From Metellina segmentata (Eukaryota; Arthropoda; Arachnida; Araneae; Tetragnathidae), in assembly GCA_947359465.1 (NCBI GenBank), contig OX375880.1, positions 19,730,714-19,794,713 of the forward strand: 64,000 nt of DNA, written 5' to 3'. A program made the translations under genes and the position numbers. The notes below the pieces were generated by a model, which had not been told where the DNA came from, ran no database searches, and saw only the letters and a list, made by a program, of their open reading frames with translations. Shown piece by piece: positions 22,731-35,371 of this stretch; within the stretch, counting starts at the first letter, position 1; every line of letters begins with the position of its first letter.

Positions 22731-23350
22731 AGTAAAATAAGAAGCAAAAATTCTTCATATCTTACAATTAGATACTCACTTTTGAATATCGACAGTTGTT
22801 CCGTCATTTGAAAATAGTTCAAAATTACGTCTCGTTGTCCTCGCAACTTTCCTTTCTGGATTGATCCCGGACCGTCGCCAATAGTCCGGTGTATTGCTCC
22901 AGTGTGATGTTAATTAACTACTAACTTCTTGAATTTGGTAGTCCAAGAGTAACAGGTGAGAAGGGTAGTTGTGTTAACGGTCGCATTAGAGCAACAAACA
23001 AAATGGGCAATTTCATCGGTGCGTATTAATTCCAAAGGGAAAGATCAGAGGACCCCACCGCTTAATTTGTCCTATTTATGGCGCAGGCCGAACAAATATG
23101 ACCATGCGCCTTAGAGCCAAACAAACAAGTAATATTTTCTCCCGAGAGTCACAAAATTTTTGAGATGGGAAAATTCAATTCATACCGAGTTTAATGAAAA
23201 CCCGTTTTTAAATACGTCCCATATAGTAATGGCAACTACAAAATATTAGGATTCAGAAAACTAAAATTTATTAATTAACAACTGACAGAAATTTAAATAT
23301 GTCTATTGATACTTTCTTCAGAAAATTGTATATTAGCAAACATCAGAATA
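22731..23350. repeat. Old SINE remnants and unremarkable flank
   Basis: 22785-22925 (plus) and 22960-23085 (minus) are diverged SINE pieces, matched in order at 34695-34925. 23085-23350 holds no gene; CAAATATGACCATGCG corresponds to a segment near 36370. Confidence 0.5.
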
Positions 23351-23352
23351 TA

Positions 23353-24760
23353 CACTGCTGGCCACCGTAAATGCAACACACTGAAGGAAGCATGCAAATA
23401 ATATGAAATTTACAACATGCATTAGCGGAGGTGAGATATGCAAATGATTAGAATTTCAGCGCAGATGCACATCACGCGCGCCTGTGACGCCACTTCAAAG
23501 CGCTATTTAAAGCTTGGAGATTTCGACGATTTCAAGTACGGCAATTGTGTTTTTCTTGTGTTTAAAAAAAAAAAAAAAAAAAAACGATCAATTATGCCTT
23601 GTAGAAAACAGCGATCATCTTTTGATCAAGAATCCGAGTTCGACAGAGGAAGGATAGTGGCCTACCGAGATTGTGGATTATCTTTCAGGGAAATCGATAG
23701 TCGTGTTGGCCGAAACCAAACAACTGTAATGCGGATATGTGATCGTTGGATGCAGGAGGGTACGACGGACCGACGTTTTCGATCGCATCCACCTCAGTGC
23801 ACCACTTCACGTGATGACAGGCATATTGTGCGTATGGCAGTGACGGATCGCTCAGCCACATCACGAACCATTGCATAGCACATTCAATCTGTAACGCATC
23901 ATCCAGTACCATTCGACGCCGTTCACAGCAGAGTAGTCTGTCCGCAAGACGTCCATTACTTCGTCTACCCTTGACGCAGAACCACAGACGTCTCCGCCGC
24001 CAATGGTGCGATGAATGAAGGATGTGGACGGCAGAATGGAATGAAATTGTCTTTATTGACGAGTCACGCTTTTGTCTGCAACACCACGATGGTTGGATTC
24101 GAGTCTGGAGCGACCGTGGAGAGAGGATGTTGAACAGCTGCGTTAAGCACAGCCACACTGGTCCTACATCGGGTATTATGGTATGGGGCGGTATTGGATA
24201 TCTCTCTCGCACTCCTCTAGTACGCATTGCCGGTACTTTAAACAGCCAGCCCTACATCTGCGAGGTGTTGGAGCCAGTTGTCCTTCCTTACCTTCAGGGC
24301 TTGCCCACAGCCATATTTCAACAGGATAATGCGCGACCACACGTGGCACGCATTCTCCAAGGGTTCTTCGTCAATCGCCAGATTGAATTGGTTCCCTGGC
24401 CAGCTCGCTCTCCGGATCTTTCGCCGATAGAAAACATGTGGTTCATGGTTGCTCAACGATTGACCCAGATTAAATCCCCAGCTGCCACACCAGATCAACT
24501 TTGGCAACGTGTAGAAGCTGCTTGGTCTGTTGTATCCCAAGAACACGTCCAACGTCTCTTTGAATCAATGCCGAGGCGTGTGGCAGCGGTGATCCCCAAC
24601 AATGGCGGCTACTCTGGCTACTGATTTTGGCAGGAACCACACTTCACAGAAGTCTATAAATTTAATCATTTGATACTTGGTCAACATGTTATCTACAAAA
24701 TAAATTTTGTTGTGATATCTCTTGTTTTTCTTGGTGTTGCAATTTGGGTGGCCAGCAGTG
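23353..24760 (+). mobile_element. Tc1-family DNA transposon
   Basis: TA at 23351-23352 and 24761-24762 flanks inverted ends CACTGCTGGCCACC (left) and the reverse complement of GGTGGCCAGCAGTG (right). One broken transposase gene lies inside. Confidence 0.92.
23594..24624 (+). pseudogene. Tc1 transposase, inactivated
   Basis: The first methionine after the poly-A run starts MPCRKQRSSFDQ, followed by a paired helix-turn-helix region (SFREIDSRVGRNQTTVMRIC). The catalytic part is well preserved: FIDESRF, FQQDNARPH and RSPDLSPIENMW, with 34 residues between the second aspartate and the glutamate (DD34E, Tc1 type). It is disabled by an in-frame TAG at 23876-23878, a one-base loss shortly after, and a TGA at 24016-24018. 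The end GGYSGY precedes TGA at 24622. Confidence 0.9.
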
Positions 24761-24762
24761 TA

Positions 24763-26130
24763 GATGTAAATTTTACATTTTTATCGCAGCTTATCACGAG
24801 TTGTAAGCTTCAAAATTTTGAAAAGTGCGATCTAAAAATAAAATAACTCTTTTTATGGTGCATGTTCAAAATTTTACATGAGTTTCTTTTAAAAGTACCT
24901 ATTTACTTAATCCAAGGAGTGTTTCATCATTGAAATAATTAGGTGAAAAATTCATTTTGTTAGAGAAGTATTTTCGATTCTCTGCGATTGGCGATAGTAA
25001 ACATTGCCAGTTATGGTGGCACTGAGGGATGTTAATAACCCGTCGTAGGGCTATCCGAATAGCCTTTTGGCAACGAAACTGTCAGTCACCAATTGATCCA
25101 TGGGGAAGAACAAGTTTTTGCGTGTTAATAATTTTGTTACAGTTAATTCGGGACTCAAAATGCAGAACTGAAATTTTCTATATTTTTCCGAAAGGTACTT
25201 TCCGTCAGTTTTCCTTCATTTTATTTTGTGTGCATATTTTAAGCATAAAATCGTCATTTTATAGTTTCCTTTGCTGTTTGGAATATGATGGAAATAAAAA
25301 AACGACTTCGAGACTTCAGTGGTAGTTAAATCAAGTCTAGCACTGTATCTGGAATGAATCTCAATGATTCATTTAAATTCCTTTAGCCCATAGAAACATT
25401 TTTAATTGCATCAAAATCGACTATTTTCCTTTTTTCGGTACTATTATTTTGCCTAAAAATTATATTTAAAATCGTTTTTTGTCTATAAATAGATGAAAAG
25501 AAAATTCTTCTCACTAAGGCAACAACATATTTTACTTACACCTGCCATACGGTGCACAATCGATAATAGGAACTAGTATGTTTTCTCCCCCAGTTTCTAC
25601 ACCATGAAAAACAGAAAAATTTAGGTCGGTTGGTTGTTGAATTAAAGTCACACTTGGGTAGTACAATAGCATAATGGCGATGGTTCGGGATCAATCCGGA
25701 GGACAACATCACGGGTCGTTGGAGTTTCAATCCCGTCACCTTACCGAAAGATACAACTACCCCTCAAAACAGATGTAAAAGTATGTAATGTATTTTGTGT
25801 GACATTACGAGAGTAGATGCATTTTTGTGGGTAAGTTATTCCTTGTTTGCAATCACGACAAAACCCTCAATTTTTAATTTACAATGTGAAGAAACAGATG
25901 TGTCTTGTCATCCTAAAGTAGTTATTTGTAAAGTAGCTTTAGTTCTCTCTCTCTCTGTTACTTCAGTGCGACGTTAATTAAAAGAACCAAATACCGAGGG
26001 TATTCAATTTATTAATGTTCAACCATCAGTAAATAAGAAATATTTTATTTCACATCATTGATTTAAAACATTCAATGAATGCAATCACCAAGAATTAACC
26101 TATTGTTACCCACGTAATTGGCGCAGAAAA
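24763..26130. other. AT-rich stretch with old SINE fragments
   Basis: 25635-25735 is a minus-strand SINE remnant (GGTTCGGGATCAATCCGGAGG) and 25955-25982 a plus-strand 3' end (CAGTGCGACGTTAATTAAA). Between them a segment (ACAGATGTGTCTTGTCATCC) matches 44560-44580. The rest shows nothing. Confidence 0.45.
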
Positions 26131-26132
26131 TA

Positions 26133-26365
26133 TCTGTGCTCAGGTGGCAAAATGTTATAAGTCACTTTTTTTAATTTTTCGTGACAGCAATTTTAAGATT
26201 CAAGATTCAACACGTGGTTCTGTAGTTTTTGATTTATTACAATCTTCTCACCTTTGTTTTCTCAGACTTACGACATTTTGCCACCATCTAAACATTAACA
26301 AAAAAGACTCCAGGATAGGACTTTTGGGAAAAGTGACTTATAACATTTTGCCATCTGAGTACAGA
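26133..26365. mobile_element. Mariner-type MITE
   Basis: TA on both sides (26131-26132, 26366-26367). Long inverted ends of about 40 bases with two mismatches, opening TCTGTGCTCAGGTGGCAAAA on the left and TCTGTACTCAGATGGCAAAA on the right, continuing into ATGTTATAAGTCACTTTT. The 233-bp length is typical of a MITE. Confidence 0.75.
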
Positions 26366-26367
26366 TA

Positions 26368-27209
26368 TATATAACAGCATCAATTATAACTCAAACTATT
26401 CTCAAATAAATTATTTTCAATGCAAACTAAACACAACATTAATAGTAAAATAACGAATGAACAATTTGAAGCAGTGTGTTACCGGAACAAAGAAATGGAA
26501 CCGGAGATGTATTGTTTTGAAAAGGTCAAACGCTGTATGTAAGTGGGAGGCATGCATATATTATACTAAATACACAAAACATAAAGCAAGTACACAAAAT
26601 TTAATAAACTAGATTAATCCACGTACACATTTCTACCTGTATTAGAGAAATGCATTTTACAGAATGCACCTTTTTGGAATTTAGAAAGATTCTACTTAGA
26701 TCAGCTAACGGGAACTTATTTTCTAACGCCGTTCTAATTTAGAACTCCCATTAGAAGATTTCCTAACGGGAATTAATAATTTCCTCTCTAAGGTATAAAA
26801 AACAAGTATCGTATTCCGGATAACTATTGATAGTACAATAGAACACGAAGCAAATGCAGTAGATTTGATTTACAACATGTTTCTGTGGAATAAACATTCA
26901 ATATAAACTTAATTTAAAACATTGGGTTTTCTAAATGTTCACATTCAATGTTACACTTTAAAAATTGTGCCTCTCACAGCCAAACAATATCCTCGGCACA
27001 TTCATTCACACAGAAAAACGCATGACACTTTACAAATTTAAGGCTTTCTGTAAAACTTAATTTCTAGTCTTTCTAGTGGTATTGCAAGTAACTGTTATCG
27101 AACATGACACTTTTCAATTGCCTAACATATATTTGTAAAGATACTTCCTTATTACAAGGACTTCTATCAAGTCTTAACTTAATACGGGCAATAATGCTAT
27201 TGATACCTT
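26368..27209 (-). repeat. 3' flank of the MATH-BTB pseudogene
   Basis: From about 26460 it aligns loosely with the 3' flanks at 6550-7271 and 47760-48581 (GTTTTGAAAAGGTCAAAC, TCACACAGAAA, CTTTCTAGTGGTATTGCAAG-like). The minus-strand AATAAA conserved downstream of copies 2 and 4 is not preserved here. Confidence 0.5.
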
Positions 27210-28823
27210 TCATTTCTGCAGATTTTTTATGTATATATGTCTTTCATTGCTTTACCTGCAAAGGATCCATTTCTATGCAAAAACTTGTCCCACTCGTCGG
27301 AGAGCACTAACTCATCGTAGAGGATCAGAAGAAAGATGGCCCTGGTGTCTTATCTGCCAGTTCCAATATAACGCTCACGTTTGAGACAGAAAGTTGAATC
27401 GCAGGAGCATTCCTGCTTCAGGGATAGTATCTGTTACTTGTCTGCCGCGTAGTACAGCTTGGCTTCTCCCTCCCACTGCAGGTTGTCCACGATTCTCGAA
27501 TACAGGAAGGGTATCATTCTGTTGAGGGTGTGGGCGTCCTCGTCCTGGGAGGTGGATTCGACCTCATGCATTTCGCCGCAGAACATGGCACTTAAGACAG
27601 TGGATCGTGCACTAAGGATAATCTTGTGGGCACGAAAGGAGACGTCGCCCTACCGGAGTTCGAAAACGAACAGGGTTTGGTCCTTGTACAGTGTTAGGAA
27701 GGCATAGGCATCTAGCAGAACGACAGAGAAGTTGCCTTTGCATTGGGATATATTAGGGTGATCACCACTTTGGATGGTGGTCTGAGAACTTGCTACTAGA
27801 AAGGTGGAAACATTGTTTCTCAGATTTAGTTCGATTTGGGTTGACGCTGTACGGTCTTTCTGGTTATACCAGGATTTTATTTGAGGTATCTATTTTCATA
27901 TTAGTCGGTCCGTAGTAAGAATTCTCAATGAATTGGTCTAGATATTCTTTTTTAGCGGTGACCTTGCAAAGCAGATTGAGATCGTCACCACACAACCAAT
28001 CGGATTTTCTGTCCAGTATTTCTTTCCTTGACACGAACTTTGGAAGATCCCAAGTTTGTTCCGTTCCGTCATTCGAGAATACATAATTCCCCTCCACACA
28101 TTTCATTTCGTTCACTTCTTTTAAAATGGAAACATTAAGCGTCAATTGTACGGTATCTGTTGTCCCTGCAATGACTTGAAAATTGACTCTAGCGTCCTCA
28201 AGCGATGCTCCCGTGAAGGAAAAGCGCATTAGGAAGACGGAGAAATCACTTATCACTTCTCGAGTGTTCACTTTCTGACCTAACTGAAGCGAGCTAAGTG
28301 CTTCGATTCGCCATACGAAAGATTTCTCTGAGGCATTTATTCGAGTGCCAGTGGAAATGTGCCCGGATTGTTCGAGATCCCCGCGTGACTTCCAGATGCG
28401 GCATCGGACAGTCAAGGTGTCGTGAGGCAGGAATGAGGACTTCCTGGTCACGAACACCTCTTCGTGCATCGGGCCAAAAGGAAAGTTGACTCGATAGAAA
28501 CAATCAAAAGATTGATTTCTTAGGGTCTCAGTGAAAAGAGTCGATCCGACATCATCTAACAGGGACCATTCACAGTCTATCGAATCATCGATATCTCCTG
28601 AACGAAGAGGATGCGAGAGAAGCTGGAATTGGAGATGTGAGTCGTCTTCAAATGGACCCTACGGTAACACACAAAGTTGCAGTGTATTTCCATCCAGATA
28701 TTGAGTATCAAGTATTTCGCTGAAGATTTTGCTCCCATGAAATTTACGTTCCCAGTAGCTGATGTTTTCGATTCGCCACAGGACAGTGAGGGTTCGCCTC
28801 TCTTCCGTCCCTCCTGTCGCCAT
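27210..28823 (-). pseudogene. MATH-BTB copy 3, decayed
   Basis: Starts at the conserved ATG (28823, MATGG) and follows copy 4 closely: VLWRIENISYW, IDCEWSLLDDVGS, SSFLPHDTLTVRC, LSSLQLGQKV and FVSRKEIL. It is inactivated by a TAG replacing a lysine codon (28659-28661), a frame break ending at 27864, a TAG inside the BTB ELRSGD motif (27650-27652), and a deletion of about 30 bases near 27332. A middle portion (27864-28469) stays open for about 200 codons, so decay is relatively recent. It belongs with copy 4 by its MATH half, but its BTB half is much more diverged than those of copies 1, 2 and 4. Confidence 0.9.
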
Positions 28824-29307
28824 AGAGAGAAGTTTCTTGCACACCTGTGTTCACATGCTCAGCTTCGATCCTTTCACGAATGTTTCACGCGACACAGGAA
28901 CACGTTGACTCTCTTCTTCTCAACACTCACTGGAACACGATGTGAAGGATTATTGTATATCAAGTTGAGTCGTGGTTAGAGCTGAAAAATAGAAAGGAGA
29001 AACGTACGCAGATATTTTCCAACACGTGGATGCCAATGAAATGCATAACAATAATTCGAATATTGAACCGAGCGACGGTTGCAGCAGCCTCCTGACACCA
29101 TTGAAAGAGGACAGATATCTTGTACAGATGAGACTATTGCTCATCGTGTGCCACATTAAAAGCAACAGCTCAACAATTAGTAAGTGGTACACAAAAACCT
29201 ATATCAGAACGTGCAATTCGACATCTGGGTCAACGAGGACGTTTTTCAAGACGTGCATTCCTTTTGCTGTATTTGAAATTTTGTACGCTCTTCCCTCGTT
29301 CCACTAC
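28824..29307 (-). promoter_or_regulatory. 5' leader and flank of the pseudogene with candidate splice acceptor
   Basis: Minus-strand CTCCTTTCTATTTTTCAG with the AG at 28982-28983, at about the same distance from the ATG as in the other copies. 29040-29307 matches the upstream flank of copy 2 (11030-11460), including CCGAGCGACGGTTGCAGCAG, the empty site of the SINE at 11041-11219. Confidence 0.4.
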
Positions 29308-29311
29308 TTAA

Positions 29312-30703
29312 GGGGACCGGGAAAGCAAAATTCGACTAAAAAATCAATTTCTATTTTATTACTCCTTTATATAGTTCAAAATCTCCTCTTTACAATGAAT
29401 ATCACACTAGGTAATATAATAAGAGGAAGTTTGAAAAGTATGCACGTTTCCAATAGGCACTTCACATCTGACACGGCCTTTCAAATGTAAACAAACCGTT
29501 TGTGGACATTTTTAATCTTTGTTGCTCAACAATGTATATTATATTTTTTACTTTACTTTACTCAAATTATTTTCGATAATCTGGTAACAGTATTAACTGT
29601 AATCATTTAGTTTTTTTCTAACTATTTTTATTAATTTTACCATGCGATATAAGTTAGCACTTTCTGAGACATGACATTTGATCTATTATGGACTAGCAAT
29701 AAGGATAAATGTTGGTTTTCTGCACAATATGCAACAATCTGTCTGGGCAGAATATTTTTATTTACTGTCAAGTAACTTAAATCCAAATCACGGTCTTTGT
29801 CCAGTTGGGAATGAAAGCTGGTGGAAATTTCAACGTGCTGTAGCTAAAAGTGATGTATATTACCATGATAAACACACACATATTGCCTTGCCTTATACTG
29901 CCAACATTTTGAAGACAATTAAATCAAATTTCAGAGACTTGGCGAATTCAGAATTGTTGAAAAAATGTGTTCACGGAAAGACTCAAAACCCAAATGAATC
30001 GGTGAACAAAGTGATTTGGACTCGCGTTCCAAAAAATGTGTTTGTAACTATCCAAACTTTAAAACTGGGAGTGTTTGATGCTGTTTCCTGCTGCAACAGT
30101 GGAAATATTATAAAGTGCTATACATTATCTAGAGTTAAAATCAATCCAAGCTGCCATTTTATACAAATTTTTGAGAAAACTGGACTAAGACCGTGTTATC
30201 GATGGAGAGCGAAAACTCTCCGAATACAGTAAAAAGGCCCGCCATAGAAAGAAAAGCATAAAAAAAAATTGAAGATACATGTATTAAAAATGAAAGAGAT
30301 CACCCTTTATATAAATCAGGATTTCATTAAGGTTAGACGTAAAATTATTTATAAAAATTCATTTGAAATGTTTAAATCCATTTTTCTCAAAACTTAGATT
30401 TTTAAGTTTCATGCCCCATTTTTTTTGATTGAAAATTTTTGTTTGAAATTGTTAAAAAATTTGTTAAAAAATTGAATTTTTTAGAAATTTAAATGTTAAA
30501 ACATGTTATCTAAAAAGTGATAATCAGTTAAAAATTTCTATAAAATTAAAATTTAAAAAAAAAAAGTGAGCTGTTAAAGTTTGTATAACATATTAGTCTA
30601 ACCACCATAAAAATTTTGTGTTGATTACTATTATAGTTATTGAGAAAAAGGGCCTTGAATTTCGTGAATTTAACATGGAGGAGATAGAGTCTTCCCGGTC
30701 CCC
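29312..30703 (+). mobile_element. Kolobok-type DNA transposon, copy B (TTAA-flanked)
   Basis: TTAA at 29308-29311 and 30704-30707; inverted ends GGGGACCGGGAAAGC and, from the right, GGGGACCGGGAAGAC. The paralogous flank of copy 2 (11440-11480) has no insertion, confirming both borders. Highly similar to copy A, 1392 bp long. Confidence 0.82.
29678..30232 (+). pseudogene. Kolobok/Mutator-like transposase C-terminal fragment, open
   Basis: Open for about 185 codons from the stop at 29672 to TAA at 30230; no ATG opens the frame (the first codons are TTG ATC TAT TAT). Visible pattern: GLCPVGNESWWKFQRA, DKHTHIALPYT, KKCVHGKTQNPNES, IWTRVPKNVF, LKLGVFDAVSCCNSGNI. These resemble the C-terminal region, with its Cys/His residues, of Kolobok/Mutator-like transposases. 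The catalytic N-terminal part is absent, so the element probably moved only with help from elsewhere. Confidence 0.7.
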
Positions 30704-30707
30704 TTAA

Positions 30708-30985
30708 GAACAGCGACCCCGTTAATTGCGGAAGGAAATTTTTGAAAACGAAAAGCAATTCACTTTCTTTTTCACTAGACACTGATATCTCTTACTCCAA
30801 TTCATTTAAATAAACTTGCTTAGTGCTCAAGAGACCTTTGAACTCCCTATTCAAAAGAAATAGAATGAGATTTGCTGTTCGCGAAAAGGACACGGCTTTC
30901 GTCACACTAGAGCAACACAACACATTCAATACACAATTCTTGAAGAGGTGATATTTAAAACTCCAATATCCTTAGTCTGCATCTA
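30708..30985. repeat. Upstream flank of the pseudogene block, continued
   Basis: Continues the alignment with 11480-11660 (AATTGCGGA, GGAAATTTTT, GATTTGCTGTTCGCGAAAAGG) on the right side of Kolobok copy B, then with 13040-13090 (AATATCCTTAGTCT). Confidence 0.6.
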
Positions 30986-31591
30986 CAGTGTGTTTCAAAA
31001 ATGACCGGCCTATTTGAAAAATCAATAAAAACAAAACGGGCAGCGATAGAAATGCGCCGTTTATTGCAATGTGCTTGGGACGACAGTAAATTTTCAGGCA
31101 GACAGACTTTCGAAATTAGTTACAATGTTCATCAACAGATGGCGCTACAGGCGGGTTTGCGAGATACATAAGAAAATAGAAAACGCAGTCTGTGAGTCGT
31201 CTTTCTGCTGTAAGCGTATGCTGTTCACAGATTGCAAGTTTGCTGTAAAAAATATTTTAATTCCTTAGAACAGCGAATCAATCCAGAACAGTGTGTTTCA
31301 AAAATGACCGGCCTATTTGAAAAATCAATAAAAACAAAACGGGCAGCGATAGAAATGCGCCGTTTATTGCAATGTGCTTGGGACGACAGTAAATTTTCAG
31401 GCAGACAGACTTTCGAAATTAGTTACAATGTTCATCAACAGATGGCGCTACAGGCGGGTTTGCGAGATACATAAGAAAATAGAAAACGCAGTCTGTGAGT
31501 CGTCTTTCTGCTGTAAGCGTATGCTGTTCACAGATTGCAAGTTTGCTGTAAAAAATATTTTAATTCCTTAGAACAGCGAATCAATCCAGAA
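30986..31591 (+). repeat. Exact 303-bp tandem duplication
   Basis: 30986-31288 and 31289-31591 appear identical base for base by eye, including CAGTGTGTTTC at the start of each unit. Only the second unit continues into the rest of the element. Confidence 0.9.
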
Positions 31592-31666
31592 ACAATTGCG
31601 CAAATGAAGCAGTACATCTCTTCTGCATGTGAAGCCATCCCGCCTAAGACGTTTGCTCGGGTTTCT

Positions 31667-31845
<179 letters not shown>

Positions 31846-32102
31846 TAGTTGTCTGATATAGATTGGTCTGCCATATTGGTTGCTGCGCATGGTGAATATG
31901 TGGAAAATATCGTAGCATAGATTTTTCTGGAATGCAGCGCCATCTGTTGTTGAACATTGTAACTAATTTCGAAAGTCTGTCGGCCTGAAAATTTAATGTT
32001 GTCCCAAGCACATTGCAATAAACGGCGCATTTCTATCGCTGCCCGTTTTGTTTTTATTGATTTTTCAAATAGGCCGGTCATTTTTGGAACCGTCCCTGTC
32101 TA

Positions 32103-32503
32103 AGCACCGTCTTCGGAATTTTGCTCACGTTGGCGTGAAAGTTTGGTGTGGTGTGCCTGCTCACGTGTTGTCTTCGTCATTTGAAAATTGGTTCTAAATA
32201 ATGAGGTCTTGTCCTCCGATCTTTCACTTCACGATGAAGACCGGTCCGTCCTCAATAGTCCGTTGTAATTCTACTGTGCGATATTTATTAAAAAAACCTA
32301 TTCTTGTTTAAGTTAGGTCTTAAGCCACGGACATTTAGCAAGGTAAATTACCCGAGCTGGCACCCTACTCTCCAAACTACTACATCACGCCAGCGGGAGG
32401 ACATTTGAGGCCAGTATATATTTAACGTTCATCAGCCTCAGCGTAAACGACGGTCCTTAGTTGAACATAATTTCGAAATCGCAACCCTCCAGTTCCTAAT
32501 TAG
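32103..32503. repeat. Old SINE copies, paralogous to 13405-13990
   Basis: 32105-32300 plus-strand and 32325-32490 minus-strand diverged SINEs in the same order as at 13.4-14.0 kb. Confidence 0.6.
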
Positions 32504-32641
32504 CTCAGGTGGTGCTTCGTCATCTGACCTTGGTTCAAAATTACGAGGTGTTGTCCTCGGATCTTTCCCTTAAGGGACTGATCCCGGACCGTCGTCAATA
32601 GCCCGTTGTGTTGCTCTATTACGACGTTAACTAAAATTACC
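32504..32641 (+). mobile_element. Young SINE, 5'-truncated
   Basis: Starts at AGCTCAGGTGGTGCTTCGTC in the body and is complete to TTAACTAAAATTACC. The paralogous sequence at 13975-13990 lacks it. Confidence 0.85.
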
Positions 32642-34020
32642 GTTCCAACCTTGCTAGCGCGGTCCAATCATAGTAGTAGACATCAAAGCTCCCAAGTTAC
32701 TTGAACGTCAGTATTATTTTTTGAAGACTTAATTTAAAATTTGAATTAGGGATTTTTTTTTAATCATATCATTTTTAAAATTGTAGACAGCTACTAATCA
32801 CATAGTCTTATCTGCCTTTCACATAAATTATATCTACTTCAAAACAAGTACACAAATAGGATGCTGCTGAATACAGTTTTCGATGTGGTGAAAATAAAAA
32901 CGACGGTCTATAGCAAGGTAGGTATTTGAAACAACATCGGGCAATGGAGCAAACAAAGGGCTATTCTTCGATAATAGCAAGGATATTGTAATACAATTGA
33001 AAGCATTAGGGCAATCGAGTTGAGTTAATTTGAGTTAAACGACGCAAGGACAGCATTTAGCACAAAACAAAGCGTCAAGCACACACAAGGAAATCTTCGC
33101 TAACCCAGAAGAGAGAAACGCACCCAAGTTTGGAATTGAACCTGGGACATCTGCAACTCACAGGTTGTAAGCACAATTGTATAAACCAGTATAGGTTTCA
33201 AATGAGCCATGGATTCACGGTGAGCATAAAAGGACAAGCAGTAAATGAGTAGAATGATGTGATAAAGCAAGAATCAGTCCCAATCTATTTCAAATTACAT
33301 GTTTTACCTACGGCATTCGAAAGTTCTCAACCCCTGACACTTGCAAAACGTTGCATTTCCTGGACAGTAAGTCCTTTACTGATGATTCAATGGTACTCAC
33401 CGACACTGAAACGTCCAAATCTTTCGCTCAGCTAAGAGAATGGTAGATCCAATTGAAGTAAAGTTTTCAGTGAGAACACACGAAGAACAAAAAAGCAATT
33501 TCCGCCCGCTTAAACGGTCCTTGAAATCTTATCAGGAATAGGATTATCTGATATAAAAGGGGAAGCACCCATTTTCGTTTCGTGACGAGATTACAGGTGA
33601 ATAGGTAGATTGTTGAAATAACGACTGTACGGGACCAATATCAAAACGAAAGCTAGAACGATAACACATCGTAATTATGAACCACGTACACACCTGAACT
33701 GGTACCTAGACTCTGAAAACATTCACACCACGATAATATAAGGGCATTTGAGAACACGACAGATTTAAAAAACGCCAGCCTCCAAGTACACGACGTTCTT
33801 TCTCAAATCGAGTTTCGTAATCGCAAGTTTAGGTTATTAAATCTTTATTCTTCTAAGTGCGATGCTGCGTCAGTATGGTAACAGACATGTAAATAATAAA
33901 AGCAATTATTTATACAGGATTTCCAGAATTCATTTGATATTTCAGATGTAAACTGCACTCTAATGCGTTTACTATTTCATTTGCAGTACTAAAATATGCA
34001 AACGCAATCTCTTGCGTTTG
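32642..34020. repeat. Duplicated block without genes (paralogue of 14.0-18.5 kb)
   Basis: Follows 14000-14140, 15053-15660, 17570-18130 and 18133-18520 in order but lacks the LINE, Harbinger and young SINE insertions found there. Includes the third SINE type (33085-33200, minus) and an old SINE (33640-33880, minus). Confidence 0.6.
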
Positions 34021-34539
34021 TAAAGGATCCGGCACCTAAAAATTGGAAAAAAATAACTTCTGAGATTTTTACTGTTTATCAACACTTGAATTGTCCTTTT
34101 AAAACCATACCTCATTTGTAGAAATCCGTTAAATGGGAGTATTTTTAAATATTTTTTTTAATGGATGCACTATTACCGCGACGTAGATCCCTTCCGAAGT
34201 GTAAAGCCTTATCTCTGAGAACATACTTTTTGAATATTTGGGGAAACTACTTGATATATGTACTGAAAATTTTGTATGATGGTTTATGAAGCACTTTTAA
34301 GCAACTCAACACGATGAATAACAAATAAAATGCATACTTTTGTTAAAAAAAACATATTTCTAAAAAAATGTAATTTATTTGGCATTTAAAAACAAATTTA
34401 TAATTTTATGAATTTAAAAAAAAAAAAAAACGTGTTAAAGTCTATAAATATTACACTGTAAACATTTCAGAATAATACAGTAATTTATGAATAAATGAGA
34501 TGCCCCCAAAGTTTGCGAATTGAACATGGACCCCCTTAA
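34021..34539. mobile_element. Probable short, diverged Kolobok-type element
   Basis: The left end AAAGGATCCGGCACC and the right end GGACCCCCTTAA are degenerate versions of the TTAA/GGGGACCGGG termini of copies A and B. The 3' part (GTGTTAAAGTCTATAAATAT, TTGAACATGGA) echoes their 3' sequence. The site is uninterrupted in the paralogue near 18515. No transposase remains. Confidence 0.45.
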
Positions 34540-35361
34540 AAGATGTTTTCCCACCAAATTCCTTTACTTGGTTTCTTAATCAAATCACCGTTTTGGTAGC
34601 ATATTTGTGTACTACCTTTTCTCCAGAATAAAGCCTAGGAACAATAAAATAAGAAAGAAAATAATTGATTTATGAAGTACGTGCTTATTTTTGAATATTG
34701 ACAGGTGTTCTCATCATCGGAAAATGTTTACAAAATGACTCGTCCATGCATTTTTCCCTTCGGGATTGATCCCGACCTATCGTCAAAAGTCCGTTGTGTT
34801 GCATCCGTGTTAACATCACATTGGAACAACACACCAAATTGACGATTCGCAACGGTGCGGGCTTAATTCCAAAGGCTGACATCAGATGACACCACCACTT
34901 AAGTTTGAGACATGATTTGATAAGGTCAAGAACAGACCTGGAAGATACACTGATGATTTGCAATCGAGTGGTTGAAAGGTCTAAACTCAATTCCACCAAA
35001 AAAAAACGTGTACGTAGAGCTGGCACACGTTGAATCCGTCGTGCGCTCAAATGAAGTCACTCTGGTCGTAAGTGGATAGCGAGTGCCAGCTCAGGTGTAG
35101 TCCACGTCATCTGACCGTGGTTCAAAATGACGAGGGGTTGTCCTCTTATCTTTCCCTTCACGATGGTTCCCGGATCGGTGCCTATTGCCCGTTGTAATTC
35201 TCCAATGAGACTTTACCACAATTTGAATTTAGATAATGTCCATTAATAAAAAAGAGAACTTCAAATGTTTCATTCATTTTCAAATGTTTATCAATTTTTC
35301 CGAAAACATTTCTTAAACTTCTGGGGGCATCATGGCTGAGGGGGTGCGACGCCTAGTGCCA
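34540..35361. repeat. Old SINE remnants
   Basis: 34695-34808 (plus), 34809-34925 (minus) and 35040-35220 (plus) are diverged SINE fragments. The flank at 34640-34690 is the counterpart of the Helitron insertion site (19400 / 22731). Confidence 0.5.
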
Positions 35362-35371
35362 TAAAAACCTA

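Noticed and set aside
29678..30232. A host gene encoding a 184-residue Cys/His protein
   Set aside because: It lies entirely within a TTAA-flanked transposon with inverted ends, has no ATG at its start, and has a frameshifted twin at 4455-5011.
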